Origin: JACRCG01 sp964524835
GTDB lineage: Bacteria; Desulfobacterota; Desulfuromonadia; Geobacterales; Pseudopelobacteraceae
Length of the DNA stretch: 64,000 nucleotides
Assembly: GCA_964524835.1 (NCBI GenBank)
Contig: CAZGEG010000003.1
Location: 124,001-188,000, forward strand
Reading direction: 5' to 3'
Every line of letters begins with the position of its first letter. Within the stretch, counting starts at the first letter, position 1. Below the pieces are notes generated by a model, which was given only the letters and a program-made list of their open reading frames with translations, ran no database searches and was not told where the DNA came from. Below are positions 1 to 8,242 of this stretch, in pieces. The position numbers and the translations under genes were made by a program.

Positions 1-1217
1 GCAAGCTGGAGGGTGGAGCCGGCTCCAATGGTTGGAGCTGCAGGCGTTACGGATATGGAAGCGAGCGATTTCGCCGACATTGTTGTTGAGCCGGAAATAC
101 CCAGGGTTGCGGTGATTGTGACAGAGCCGGCAGTCTTGACTGTTGCCACCCCCCTGCTGCTGATGGTTGCAACGGCGCTGTCCGATGAGCTCCAGGTTAC
201 CAGAGTCGTCAAGTCCTGCACCGAATTATCCGCAAATGTTCCCTTCGCGGTGAACTGCAGGGTTGAACCGGCTACGACACTCGGTTTGGCGGGCGTCACG
301 GCAATGGACTCCGGCCCTTGGACTGTCAGCGTAGTGGTGCCGGATACACCGACAAAGGCAGCGGTAATAGCGGCTGAGCCGATTGAAAGGGAAGAGGCGA
401 TCCCGCCGGCGTTGATCGTGGCAATCGGGATACTTGATGAACTCCAAGTGACGAGCGACGTTATATCCTGGGTTGCTCCATTTGACAAGGTGCCCTCTGC
501 CGAGAACTGGCGGGTCGCTCCAACGGCGATCGCCGGATGTGCGGGGGTAACGGCTATGGATGTCACCGTTGCCGTGTTCAGCGGGGTTGACCCGGAAATA
601 CCGTCAAAGGTGGCGCGGATGGTAGTTTGGCCGGCAATCAAGGCAGAAGCTATTCCAGTGGTGCTGATGGTGGCTATCGCAGCATCTGAAGAGTCCCAGG
701 CAACAAAGCTTGTCAGATCCTGGATGACACCGCCCGATAAAGTTCCCGTGGCCTTGAATTGCCGGGTGGTGGTGACAATGCTGGTACCGTTTGTGGGTGT
801 CACCGCAATGGAGGCCAGCGCTGCCGGTGTAAATGCGGCCGAGCCGGAGACACTTCCCGAAGTTGCGGTAATGGTGGCAGTACCGGCAGCAACCGCGGTT
901 GCCGTCCCTTTTGAACCGTCTGCGTTGCTTACTGTTGCAACTCCCCCGTTCGATGAACTCCACACGACCGACGTAGTCATGTCCTGGGCAGAGCCATCTG
1001 AAAATGATCCCGACGCTTTGAACTTCGTCGTTGTGCCGGGGGCAATGCTCGCACTTGCCGAGGTGACCGTGATGGACGTCAGCGTAACGGAAGTGGACTT
1101 TTTGCCGCCGCAACCGGCTAGCATCAGAAGTGTTGTGAGAACAATAAAATAAGTTGTTGCCATCGTATCAAAAAGGGATGACACGCGAATCGGAGTTGCT
1201 GTTGTTCCGGATTTCAT
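1..1217 (-). CDS. BIG2-repeat lipoprotein, 3' end outside window
   Basis: Reading frame open from ATG 1217 to the window edge (about 405 residues), so the protein is incomplete at its C-terminus. The start is set by a GGAGG five bases upstream; an in-frame ATG at 1163 is the alternative and sits directly before the hydrophobic segment. A signal-like helix ends in the lipobox LMLAGCGG, so the product should be a lipidated envelope protein. The mature part is made of tandem repeats of about 90 residues of the bacterial Ig-like 2 type, each with the pattern ITVTP...F.ATGTFSDGS.QD.T..V.W.SS....A.I....G.A.....G.ATI.AT..G. Such proteins are usually surface adhesins or structural envelope proteins; the ligand cannot be told. 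A second protein of the same kind lies at 48474-50204. Confidence 0.85.
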   Translation of the reverse strand, partial: MKSGTTATPIRVSSLFDTMATTYFIVLTTLLMLAGCGGKKSTSVTLTSITVTSASASIAPGTTTKFKASGSFSDGSAQDMTTSVVWSSSNGGVATVSNADGSKGTATAVAAGTATITATSGSVSGSAAFTPAALASIAVTPTNGTSIVTTTRQFKATGTLSGGVIQDLTSFVAWDSSDAAIATISTTGIASALIAGQTTIRATFDGISGSTPLNTATVTSIAVTPAHPAIAVGATRQFSAEGTLSNGATQDITSLVTWSSSSIPIATINAGGIASSLSIGSAAITAAFVGVSGTTTLTVQGPESIAVTPAKPSVVAGSTLQFTAKGTFADNSVQDLTTLVTWSSSDSAVATISSRGVATVKTAGSVTITATLGISGSTTMSAKSLASISVTPAAPTIGAGSTLQL

Positions 1218-1264
1218 TGATTCCTCCATTTTGATCAGGTTGCAAAACGTATTCTTAATTGTTC

Positions 1265-1350
1265 AATCCGGTGTGCCGGTATCTATGAGCAAAGCCGAAG
1301 CCAGATCCTCCCCCCTGCCGGTCAGGACGGCTATGAGTTAACCAGGCTGG
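1265..1350. other. possible structured element between BIG2 gene and ATPase remnant
   Basis: The 144-base gap between the two minus-strand genes holds a GC-rich stretch that can fold: GGCTATGAG/CTATGAGC-type half sites, CCGGTGTGCCGG, and on the plus strand GCAAAGCC followed 25 bases later by GGTCAGGACGGCT and GAGTTAACC. The last pieces resemble the 3' half of c-di-GMP-I (GEMM) riboswitches, but the 5' half (GGCAAACC arm) is not found and no plus-strand gene follows. It may be a degenerate RNA element or part of the 5' leader of the lipoprotein gene. Confidence 0.2.
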
Positions 1351-1361
1351 AGGGATTCCGC

Positions 1362-2192
1362 CTACTTTGCCAGCCACTTACAAAATATCGGATCAGTAAC
1401 CCGCCAGCCAATATCGTCTTGCTCCACAAGATCAAGCTTCTTCAACTTTGCAAGACTGCTCTGCACCCCTCCCTGTGAACCAAGCCGGTGAGCAGTTAAA
1501 AACGCAGTCGCAAAGATGCTGGGCGGATGAGACACCGCAATGGCTTGCAGTAACCTCTTTTGGTGATTGGTAAGCCCGACGAAGATGTTTTCACAGTCGG
1601 CACTCTCCATCTCGACAAGAAACTGCCCAGCCTCTGCCACGGATGCTCCGGGGCGTTTCATATCATAGTAGAGCATGGCAAGCTTTTGGGTGTAATAAGG
1701 ATACGCTTCTGTAAAGGCGACTATCTGATCAGCCTCCTCACGCGGCAAAATCAGCTCCCCTGCAGCAAACTGCCGGATCAGATAGTCAGCAAACTCGTCT
1801 CCCGGCATCGGCAACAGCTTCATGACATAGGCGCTCTTGTAAAATGGCCGTTTACGGTCTTCAAACATATCCCGCAGGGTAGTACGCCGACTTCCCAGCA
1901 TCATGAATGACACGTGCCGGGCGACCTGCATCCCTCCCCGCAAAAGAGCTTCAATTGTTTTGGATTCTTTGAGATTACATATTTCCTGAAACCCGTCCAG
2001 CACCAGACAGACTTTGATCTTGTTCTCAGCGCAGTATGCATCCAGGTTGGCAATCACGGTTTCAAGATGAATCTCTGCTGCAACATCCCCCAGAGATACG
2101 GAAAACTCAGGTGATCCCGATGTCTGGTCAAACTCCAGGGATAAGCGCAATTGTAGCCGAAAAAACGCAAGAATAAATTCAGAGTGTAACAA
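1362..2192 (-). pseudogene. AAA-type ATPase, N-terminally truncated remnant
   Basis: Open frame of 276 codons. From about residue 18 the protein reads like the middle and end of an archaeal-type/ORC-like AAA ATPase: a Walker B-like stretch VCLVLDGFQEI at about 61-71, a sensor-type SFMMLGSRRTTL segment, the lid region with LPREEADQIVAFTEAYPYYTQKL, and a C-terminal winged-helix-like part (SLAKLKKLDLVEQDDIGWRVTDP). No P-loop (GxxxxGKT) exists upstream in any frame before the M48 gene, so the nucleotide-binding N-terminal third is missing. No ribosome binding site fits the first ATG. I read it as a decayed gene; a functional short version is unlikely because the P-loop is gone. Confidence 0.6.
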
Positions 2193-2253
2193 TCAGAGCA
2201 GGTCAGAGTTTCGGGACTGGGGGAGCGTTGTTGACGTACTATTTCCACCAGAA

Positions 2254-3510
2254 TTATGCCACCTCTTTTGGCGTGCTCCACTCCCGCAACATCCGTACCC
2301 GCTCCACCGTCGGGGGATGGGAATAGTAAAAGGCCGCATACAACGGGTGCGGGAAGAGGTTGGAGAGATTCTCGGCCGACATCTTGACCAGGGCCGAGGC
2401 CAGGTCCTCCGGCCTCCCGGTCAGATCGGCGGCGAAGCGGTCTGCTTCCCGCTCTTGGCAGCGCTCGCGCCAGGCGGAAAACGGCCCGAGCGGAAACAGG
2501 GCCAGCGAGGCGACAAAGCCGAGTACGACCATTTTAGCCGGAAGCGAGATGTCGGCGGGCAATCCGAGCAGCCCCGGCAGCCCGGGCCAGGCCAGCAGTT
2601 TGAAGCCGAGCCACGACCCGGCCAGCGCCATGACCTCCGCCCAAAGGAGCCGTTTCCAGATATGCCCCTTTTTCCAGTGTCCGATCTCGTGGGCCAGCAC
2701 GGCAACGATCTCCCGGTGGCTCATCTGTTTTATCAGGGTATCGTACAGCACGATGCGCTTGACCTTGCCGATGCCGGTGAAATAGGCGTTGGAATGTCTG
2801 CTCCTCTTTGACGCATCCATCTGCAGCACTTTTCCGACCTTCAGCCCCGCCTTCTCCATCATCGCCCGGATGTCGTCCTCCAGCCCCTCTTCCGTGACCG
2901 GTTCATATTTGTTGAAGAGCGGTTCGATCACGTAGGGAGAGATGAACATCATGAACAGGCTGAACAGCGCCATGAAACCCCACACCCAGAGCCACCACTG
3001 CTGCGGGCTCCAGCTGATCAGCCAGAATACGACGGAGATCAGGAAGGCGAGCAGAACGGCGCCGATCCCCTGCGACTTGAGAAAATCCGCTACCCAGACC
3101 CGGGGGGTCATGGTGTTGAAGCCGTAGCGTGCCTCGATGCGGAAGGTGCCGTACAGGTCGAACGGGATCCCGAGCAGGGACGATGCCCATCCCAGCAGCA
3201 GGAAGAAGAGGATGGCGGACAGAATGAACGAGCAGCCCAGAGTGGCGATGAAGCGGTCGAAGGTCACAAGCAGGCCGCCGAAGAGGAAGACGATCAAAAG
3301 GGCATTATCGAAGAGCGAATCCCACAGCCCGAGACGGCTGGAGTCGAAGGAGTAGGCGCTGCTTGCCCGGAGCTTTTCCTCGTCGATTGCGCTTTCAAAT
3401 CCTTCCGGCACCCTGTGGCCATGTTTTTTAAGGTGCTGTAGATTGATATGGCGCAGCCAGTAGCTGAAAGCGGTGATGGCGGCAAAGAGGAGGAACAGGG
3501 TGAGCTTCAT
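2254..3510 (-). CDS. M48 family membrane metalloprotease (Ste24/CAAX protease type)
   Basis: Integral membrane zinc protease of 418 residues, the usual length of the Ste24p-like branch of M48 (longer than HtpX). The N-terminal M48_N region has several hydrophobic segments (about 1-20, 68-120, 150-200). The zinc site LAHEIGHWKKGH lies at about 269-280, and the third ligand is the Glu in the EREADRFAADLTG segment near 355. The C-terminus has the family pattern LYAAFYYSHPPTVERVRML. In bacteria these enzymes are thought to take part in membrane protein quality control; prenyl-protein substrates are not expected. AAGGA lies eight bases before ATG 3510. The gene stands alone between the ATPase remnant and elbB. 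Confidence 0.92.
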   Translation of the reverse strand: MKLTLFLLFAAITAFSYWLRHINLQHLKKHGHRVPEGFESAIDEEKLRASSAYSFDSSRLGLWDSLFDNALLIVFLFGGLLVTFDRFIATLGCSFILSAILFFLLLGWASSLLGIPFDLYGTFRIEARYGFNTMTPRVWVADFLKSQGIGAVLLAFLISVVFWLISWSPQQWWLWVWGFMALFSLFMMFISPYVIEPLFNKYEPVTEEGLEDDIRAMMEKAGLKVGKVLQMDASKRSRHSNAYFTGIGKVKRIVLYDTLIKQMSHREIVAVLAHEIGHWKKGHIWKRLLWAEVMALAGSWLGFKLLAWPGLPGLLGLPADISLPAKMVVLGFVASLALFPLGPFSAWRERCQEREADRFAADLTGRPEDLASALVKMSAENLSNLFPHPLYAAFYYSHPPTVERVRMLREWSTPKEVA

Positions 3511-3585
3511 CAGGGGTGTCCTTGAAAAAACAAGGGCGAAGCATGCGTTCGCCCTGAGTTAAATGTTGTGCGGAAAGAATTAGAG

Positions 3586-4239
3586 CTAGATCAGCTTTAC
3601 CACTTCCCTGACGCACTTCTCGATCCCTTCGGCAACTTCAGAGATGCGCGTTGCCAGCATGTAGGCCGGAGAAGTGACCAGCTTGTTCTTCCGGTCCACG
3701 ACGAATTCGGTCACCGAACACGCCTGATGTTTCGCCCCGGTCTTGTCGATCTCGGCTGCGGTGCCGGAGTCGGTGCCGATCGTAAGCGTCGGTGAATAAT
3801 CCCTGCCAAGTACCGCTGCTATCAGGGCCGGCGCGATGCAGACCGCTCCGATCGGCTTATTGGCAACTGCCATCTCCTTCAGCAGCCGGGCAACCTCGGG
3901 GTTGACGGAAGCAGCGGCGCCTTTCACGGCAAAATCACAAAGATTTTTGGCGGCGCCAAAACCTCCCGGAAAAACAATCGCATCCAGCTCGGCGGCGGTG
4001 ACCCCCTTGATGTCGCGAATGTTGCCGCGGGCGATACGCGCCGATTCCACCAGTACGTTCCTTTTTTCAGCGGATTCCTGCGAGGAAAGATGATTCATCA
4101 CGGTAAAATCGACGGCAGGCGCCATGCAGACCGCTTCGCACCCCTGGCGGTCGATCGCCAGCAGGGTAAGTACCGCCTCATGGATTTCACTGCCGTCATA
4201 AACGCCACATCCAGACAACACTACGCCGATCTTCTTCAT
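3586..4239 (-). CDS. elbB: isoprenoid biosynthesis glyoxalase ElbB
   Basis: DJ-1/PfpI-like glutamine amidotransferase-fold protein of 217 residues, the length of E. coli ElbB. The family signature is clear: MKKIGVVLSGCGVYDGSEIHE at the start, VFPGGFGAAKNLCDFA in the middle, and the nucleophile-elbow region PIGAVCIAPALIA with Cys at about 135. The start at 4239 is preferred over an upstream ATG at 4308 because GGAGGGGGAACAGCC precedes it and the family begins here. The role of ElbB is poorly defined; it has weak glyoxalase activity in vitro and was linked to isoprenoid synthesis by genetics. Monocistronic as far as can be seen. Confidence 0.92.
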   Translation of the reverse strand: MKKIGVVLSGCGVYDGSEIHEAVLTLLAIDRQGCEAVCMAPAVDFTVMNHLSSQESAEKRNVLVESARIARGNIRDIKGVTAAELDAIVFPGGFGAAKNLCDFAVKGAAASVNPEVARLLKEMAVANKPIGAVCIAPALIAAVLGRDYSPTLTIGTDSGTAAEIDKTGAKHQACSVTEFVVDRKNKLVTSPAYMLATRISEVAEGIEKCVREVVKLI

Positions 4240-4403
4240 GGCTGTTCCCCCTCCGTGAGGTGATATTGGAATATGACTCCAGTGTGCCACAACTCCGTCG
4301 GAAGGCAAACAGGATTTCCGATTTCCCTAATCAAGGCGAATGTTGCCGGACATCGAGCGGGATCTAAAACAGTTGGGGTATCCGGCAGATCGGCCGTGGC
4401 AGG

Positions 4404-4790
4404 TCAGGCCGCTGCAGCTTTCCTGTTGAGCGAGTTGAACACCATGTCAAGGACACTCTTCTGGCGCGCTTCAAATTTGTTCAGCACGGCCAGGCAGGAG
4501 CCCATCGGACAGACGTCATGCAGAAAATCCGCATCCCTCCCCGAAAGTATAACGATTCGGTTTTTGTCCATCCCGACGCTCACCGCAAATTTGAGGAGCT
4601 TGAGACCATCCATGGCGGGCATTTCGAGATCGATCAGCATCAAATCATAGCTGCCCCCCTTGATGGAGTGGAGCGCTGACACCGGATTGTTGCAGACCTC
4701 TACCTGCAGCAGCGGGAAATTGTCTGCAATATACGTCGCCAGAAAGCGGGTAAAGGCCGGATCGTCATCAATTAGCAGTATTCTTCCCAT
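4404..4790 (-). CDS. single-domain response regulator (receiver)
   Basis: 128-residue CheY-like receiver without an output domain. The acidic pair is in MGRILLIDDDPAF (residues 8-10), the phospho-acceptor Asp in YDLMLIDLEMPAMDG at about 54, the Thr/Ser position in RIVILSGRD, and the conserved Lys in LNKFEARQ near 107. It likely acts by protein-protein contact in a two-component or chemotaxis pathway. No kinase gene is adjacent, so its partner cannot be assigned. The C-terminus is short and Ala-rich. Confidence 0.88.
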   Translation of the reverse strand: MGRILLIDDDPAFTRFLATYIADNFPLLQVEVCNNPVSALHSIKGGSYDLMLIDLEMPAMDGLKLLKFAVSVGMDKNRIVILSGRDADFLHDVCPMGSCLAVLNKFEARQKSVLDMVFNSLNRKAAAA

Positions 4791-4848
4791 AGGAGCGTAC
4801 TATAGCGTATTCGACAAGGCGGGGAAATAAAAATGATGCCAATGAGGA

Positions 4849-5781
4849 CTACTTTATCAGGCGGGTAGCGCTGCGCTGTGCGGATAACGGTATTTCGATC
4901 CCGATTTCACGGGCCCGGCGCATGTTGATAACCAGGTCAATCCGGTGTGGAGGAATCAGGGGAAGAAACTCGGTTTTTGCTCCCTCCAGAATCCGGACCG
5001 CCATTTCAGCCGCCAGATACCCCTGCTCCTGGGGATTGATTTCAAGCGACACGATGGCTCCTCTGTCAGCGGCATCAGGCATGGTTGAGGCGATCGGAAT
5101 TTTCCGGGCTTTTGACCGGGAGATGATGCGCTCGAATTGTTGGCCGAAAAGTCCCCCTTCCGTAACTACCACAGCGTCGCATTTGTCAAGCAGCCTGCCC
5201 AGCTCCGCGTCGAGCGCGGCTGCAGTGGAGACGCTCCCTTCCAGCACCGTGATTCCGAGCTTCGCGGCAAATTTCTTTACATCGTCAAGCTGCTGCTGCG
5301 ATCCTGATTCACGCGGCGTGTAGAGCACTCCGATCCGCCGGTAGGGGCGTATCTCCAGCAGTGTTTTGAGCAGAGTTACCATCGACACGCGGGAACTCAC
5401 ACCGCAGATCCCCTTGACCGGCAGTTCGGACGTGAAAACATCAACCGAAACGACCGGTGTCCCGGTAGCTTCGCGCACCGCAACAAATGAAGCGGGAGCT
5501 CCATAGGTAACGATCAGGTCGGGACGTGTGACGTTGAGCTTGCGCACCTCGGCGACCCAGGAAAGCGGATCGGCATTGGGAGCCAGCAGGATTATTTCCG
5601 TGGAGGGGGACATATAGCCATGAGCGGCAATTGACTTGACGAAGGAGCGGTGAGCTTCTCGATAGCGGGGTTGGTCGCTGCTCAAGATGGCGGCAATGGT
5701 GATGGCGGACGACTGCACGGGAATCACCAGTGGCGCTAAGGCGCAAACAAGCAGAATTATGTTGAACAGACAACGCTTCAT
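4849..5781 (-). CDS. ABC transporter substrate-binding protein (TrpX/YtrF-like, PF04392 type)
   Basis: About 310 residues, starting at ATG 5781 with a Sec signal peptide (MKRCLFNIILLVCALAPLV...QSSA). An in-frame ATG 87 bases upstream would add a tail without signal features. The body follows the periplasmic ABC-binding protein family of the TrpX kind: AILSSDQPRYREAHRSF, LIVTYGAPASFVAV, TPVVSVDVF, RIGVLYTPRESGSQQQL and LEINPQEQGYLAAEMAVRILEG. No permease or ATPase gene is nearby. In Geobacter-like genomes such orphan binding proteins often accompany sensor proteins, so a signalling role is possible. The ligand is unknown. Confidence 0.8.
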   Translation of the reverse strand: MKRCLFNIILLVCALAPLVIPVQSSAITIAAILSSDQPRYREAHRSFVKSIAAHGYMSPSTEIILLAPNADPLSWVAEVRKLNVTRPDLIVTYGAPASFVAVREATGTPVVSVDVFTSELPVKGICGVSSRVSMVTLLKTLLEIRPYRRIGVLYTPRESGSQQQLDDVKKFAAKLGITVLEGSVSTAAALDAELGRLLDKCDAVVVTEGGLFGQQFERIISRSKARKIPIASTMPDAADRGAIVSLEINPQEQGYLAAEMAVRILEGAKTEFLPLIPPHRIDLVINMRRAREIGIEIPLSAQRSATRLIK

Positions 5782-5904
5782 GGCCGTCTTTACCATCAAC
5801 CCGGCAAATAAAATGCCTCTCCGCAGAACGATGGAACAAAATAGGATTTTAACTGAGAGTCGTGACAATGCAGGTACTAAGTGCAGTATTCATGCCGAGT
5901 GATG

Positions 5905-6357
5905 TCAGAACAGGTACTTTGAGCGGTTGGTAAAATAGTCCCGCTGACGGTAAATGAAGCCGGAAAGCAGCAGTATGGCCACCATGACGCTGATATTGCT
6001 GGCAAGCAGACCGGATGGATCAACCTTGACGCCGACCGCTTTCTCCAGATCTGCGGTTGTTACAAATAGCAGATTTACCAGTGTATTGACGGTTTCAAAA
6101 GCGTTGTAACCGAGGAGCAGATACCAGGTCAGTTTCTGGCGTTTCATGAGGCCCAGGAACAGGTAGAGACATATCAGGCTGTCGAAAAAGACCAGCAGGT
6201 CAGCCGCCCTGCCGTGATAGATGGTACCGAAAAAGGGGACCGGGTGACCATAGCTGGAAACCGTCAGCATAAAAAAGAACAGATACAGCCCTCCGAGCAG
6301 AGTTATCCCGAGAGGCCGCCGCAGTTCTTGCTCGTTATGAATGTCGCTATCTTCCAC
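5905..6357 (-). CDS. small membrane protein of unknown function, four TM segments
   Basis: 150 residues. After a short charged N-terminus, hydrophobic stretches lie at about 17-36, 52-71 (LLVFFDSLICLYLFLGL), 78-99 and 120-140, with a short polar tail ending RSKYLF. I do not recognise the family. The position of charged residues (RR at 14, KRQK at 72-75, RQRD near the end) would place both ends in the cytoplasm. It lies 30 bases downstream of the 34-residue membrane peptide at 6388-6492 and on the same strand, so it could be the last gene of that operon. Confidence 0.6.
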   Translation of the reverse strand: MEDSDIHNEQELRRPLGITLLGGLYLFFFMLTVSSYGHPVPFFGTIYHGRAADLLVFFDSLICLYLFLGLMKRQKLTWYLLLGYNAFETVNTLVNLLFVTTADLEKAVGVKVDPSGLLASNISVMVAILLLSGFIYRQRDYFTNRSKYLF

Positions 6358-6387
6358 GCAATACCCGTATTGAACCCGCCGTCAGTT

Positions 6388-6492
6388 TCACCTGTTTTTT
6401 GATTTACGCATATCACTGATGGCAACACACAAAAAAATAACCAGCAGTATAAATCCGCAAAAAATCCAGTCAGCCGTACTGAAACCGAACAT
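6388..6492 (-). CDS. 34-residue single-span membrane peptide
   Basis: Short frame starting MFGFSTADWIF at ATG 6492 and ending MRKSKNR before TGA. Residues 9-28 form one hydrophobic helix (WIFCGFILLVIFLCVAIS) followed by a basic tail, the pattern of a small inner-membrane protein with its C-terminus in the cytoplasm. Its AGAGGAG ribosome binding site is made from the last codons of the upstream TPR gene, whose stop is only two bases before this start, so translation is probably coupled. No family was recognised. The strong site and the sensible topology argue that it is real. Confidence 0.6.
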   Translation of the reverse strand: MFGFSTADWIFCGFILLVIFLCVAISDMRKSKNR

Positions 6493-6494
6493 GC

Positions 6495-7403
6495 TCAACT
6501 CCTCTTGAATGCTTCTGCCGCTTCGGCCATCAGGCCAATCTCCTGATAGCAGGTTCCGAGAAGATAGTATACCTCATTCAGCGGAAACTGCTCGGCAAAT
6601 ACCGGATCGGCCAGGACATCTATTATGATCGCTGCTGCGTCGTCGTTGAAACCGGAGTGATGCCGTTCAACAGCTACCGAGAGCGCCGTGAGGTAGTCCA
6701 GCGGTGGAACGGCCGGGGTTTTGCCCGCCAGAATCCCGGCGATTCGCGCTTCGACCCGCGTGCGCTCCGCCTGGTCCAGGAGAACAAGAGCCTCGCTCCA
6801 GATTTCCGCCGCCTGTTCGTAGCGACCCAGCACGTACATTGCCTCACCGTATTCATACGCGGCATGGCGATCGCCCGGATTGAGGGCCAGTGCCGTTTTC
6901 AGCTGTTTTTCGGCGGCATACCAGCAGCTAACGGCGTACTGCATACTGGACAGCCGGGAGCCTTTGTCTACGTAGGCCCGGGCTATTTCCAGCGGCAGGC
7001 CGGTGTTGCCCGGATCAAGCAGAGCCATGATCCTGAGGAAATTTATCTTGCGGTCCAGATAGGGGGTGTCAACCTCCCTGGCTTCCAGCATGATGATCTG
7101 CCCCCCCAGTTCGGAGACGATATGCGGGTAGGCCTCTTTCAACACGGCGGCATAACCGGCGGCACCGGCGCAGTCCGGATTAAGCCGCAGGGCCTGGTAG
7201 ATGCCGCGCCCTACCATATCGTAATCAGGCACACCGTCCGCTGCCAAAGCGGCATAATCTTCCTCCAGCAGCGGGATGGGTGGCTTGCCCTCCCACAGAA
7301 TCGCGACCATTCCGTCCCTGCCGCTGAGCTGGTAATCGCCAGGGGGGGTGAAATATTTTATTCCTTCCAGCGGGGTTGGTTGTGACTGCAACTTGTCGAT
7401 CAT
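6495..7403 (-). CDS. TPR-repeat protein of unknown function
   Basis: 302 residues from ATG 7403. The start is chosen because it overlaps the stop of the upstream gene as ATGA and is preceded by GAGGAAG; a longer frame begins at 7484 inside that gene. There is no signal peptide. The C-terminal two thirds consist of helical repeats of TPR type (for example KQLKTALALNPGDRHAAYEY, LGRYEQAAEIWSEALVLLDQ, and NEVYYLLGTCYQEIGLMAEA). The N-terminal part (MIDKLQSQPTPLEG..., GRDGMVAILWEGKPPIPLLE) is not a TPR and is unrecognised. A cytosolic scaffold role within the deacetylase operon is inferred from the context only. Confidence 0.75.
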   Translation of the reverse strand: MIDKLQSQPTPLEGIKYFTPPGDYQLSGRDGMVAILWEGKPPIPLLEEDYAALAADGVPDYDMVGRGIYQALRLNPDCAGAAGYAAVLKEAYPHIVSELGGQIIMLEAREVDTPYLDRKINFLRIMALLDPGNTGLPLEIARAYVDKGSRLSSMQYAVSCWYAAEKQLKTALALNPGDRHAAYEYGEAMYVLGRYEQAAEIWSEALVLLDQAERTRVEARIAGILAGKTPAVPPLDYLTALSVAVERHHSGFNDDAAAIIIDVLADPVFAEQFPLNEVYYLLGTCYQEIGLMAEAAEAFKRS

Positions 7404-8242
7404 CGTTTTTCTTCCTCTCTTCCAGGAAAGGTGTTGATGCCGGCATGAACGCCGATCATCCGGTAAATCTGCACACCGTCCCACGGTTCATCCATGATAC
7501 CGTCGTGAATTGCCCAGCTTCTCCCCTGCACGGTGCGCTCCATACCGGGCATCCGGAATGGGCTTGATCCATCCAGTTTTAAAAAATACCGCCCTCCGGG
7601 CTGAAACTCGCGGTCAATCTCCAGCATCAGCCGCCTGCCGCGCAGGTAGTCGAACCCGTATTTTTCGTAGCGGATGGCATTGTCGTAGGAGAGCGGTTCG
7701 GCCACGATCATCTGTATCCCGAGAGAATCGGCGAAACGCTCCAGCAGCGGGAAAAAGGTAACAAACAGCTGCAGTCCGTGATGGGTCTGGTTCGGGAAGA
7801 GCCCCGCCCGCATGGCGCGAAGTTCTTCCGGGATATTGCGCCCCTGGGAGGCAAACCAGTTGTTCACCCCCTGTTCGTCCACATCGACTGCATAGCGGGG
7901 GGCATTAGGATCACGAACGATACAGAAGCTGAGCTCCATTTGCTGGAACTGGGTGTCGGACAGTTCCAGAAAGAAAACTACCACTCCTCCATCAGGTTGC
8001 GAATGGGCTTCAATCCGCATCAACGACAACCCTTTCGGGGCGATGATTGTTACCAGATGCTCCCCGGAGAAGTTGCAGAGGCTGTTTTCCGCCAATCCCA
8101 GAACATCACGCAGGCGCTGCGGCAACAGGCAGGAATAGATCCGTTCCTTTTCTGGCTCATCAAGCCGGTTGATCGCCAGAATTGATGAAAGCGGCCGGCC
8201 GGCGGCATCCAGCAGCTGGCTGTTAGAGGGAAGTATCGCCAT
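7400..8242 (-). CDS. conserved protein of unknown function in AcuC operon
   Basis: 280 residues, soluble, no signal peptide. The N-terminus overlaps the deacetylase gene by 20 bases and the C-terminus overlaps the TPR gene by four, so all three are almost certainly co-translated. Two regions can be seen: an alpha/beta first half (LRDVLGLAENSLCNFSGEHLVTIIAPKG) and a second half with LLERFADSLGIQMIVAEPLSYDNAIRYEKYGFDY, which resembles the acetyl-CoA-binding and last-strand region of GNAT acetyltransferases. If that holds, the operon would pair an acetyltransferase with a deacetylase. I could not confirm a Q/RxxGxG/A motif, so no function is assigned. Confidence 0.65.
   Translation of the reverse strand: MAILPSNSQLLDAAGRPLSSILAINRLDEPEKERIYSCLLPQRLRDVLGLAENSLCNFSGEHLVTIIAPKGLSLMRIEAHSQPDGGVVVFFLELSDTQFQQMELSFCIVRDPNAPRYAVDVDEQGVNNWFASQGRNIPEELRAMRAGLFPNQTHHGLQLFVTFFPLLERFADSLGIQMIVAEPLSYDNAIRYEKYGFDYLRGRRLMLEIDREFQPGGRYFLKLDGSSPFRMPGMERTVQGRSWAIHDGIMDEPWDGVQIYRMIGVHAGINTFPGREEEKR

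Noticed and set aside
13..1152. 379-codon plus-strand frame at the left edge
   Set aside because: Antisense of the BIG2 lipoprotein; its Val/Ala/Pro-rich repeats only mirror the Ig-like repeats of the other strand.
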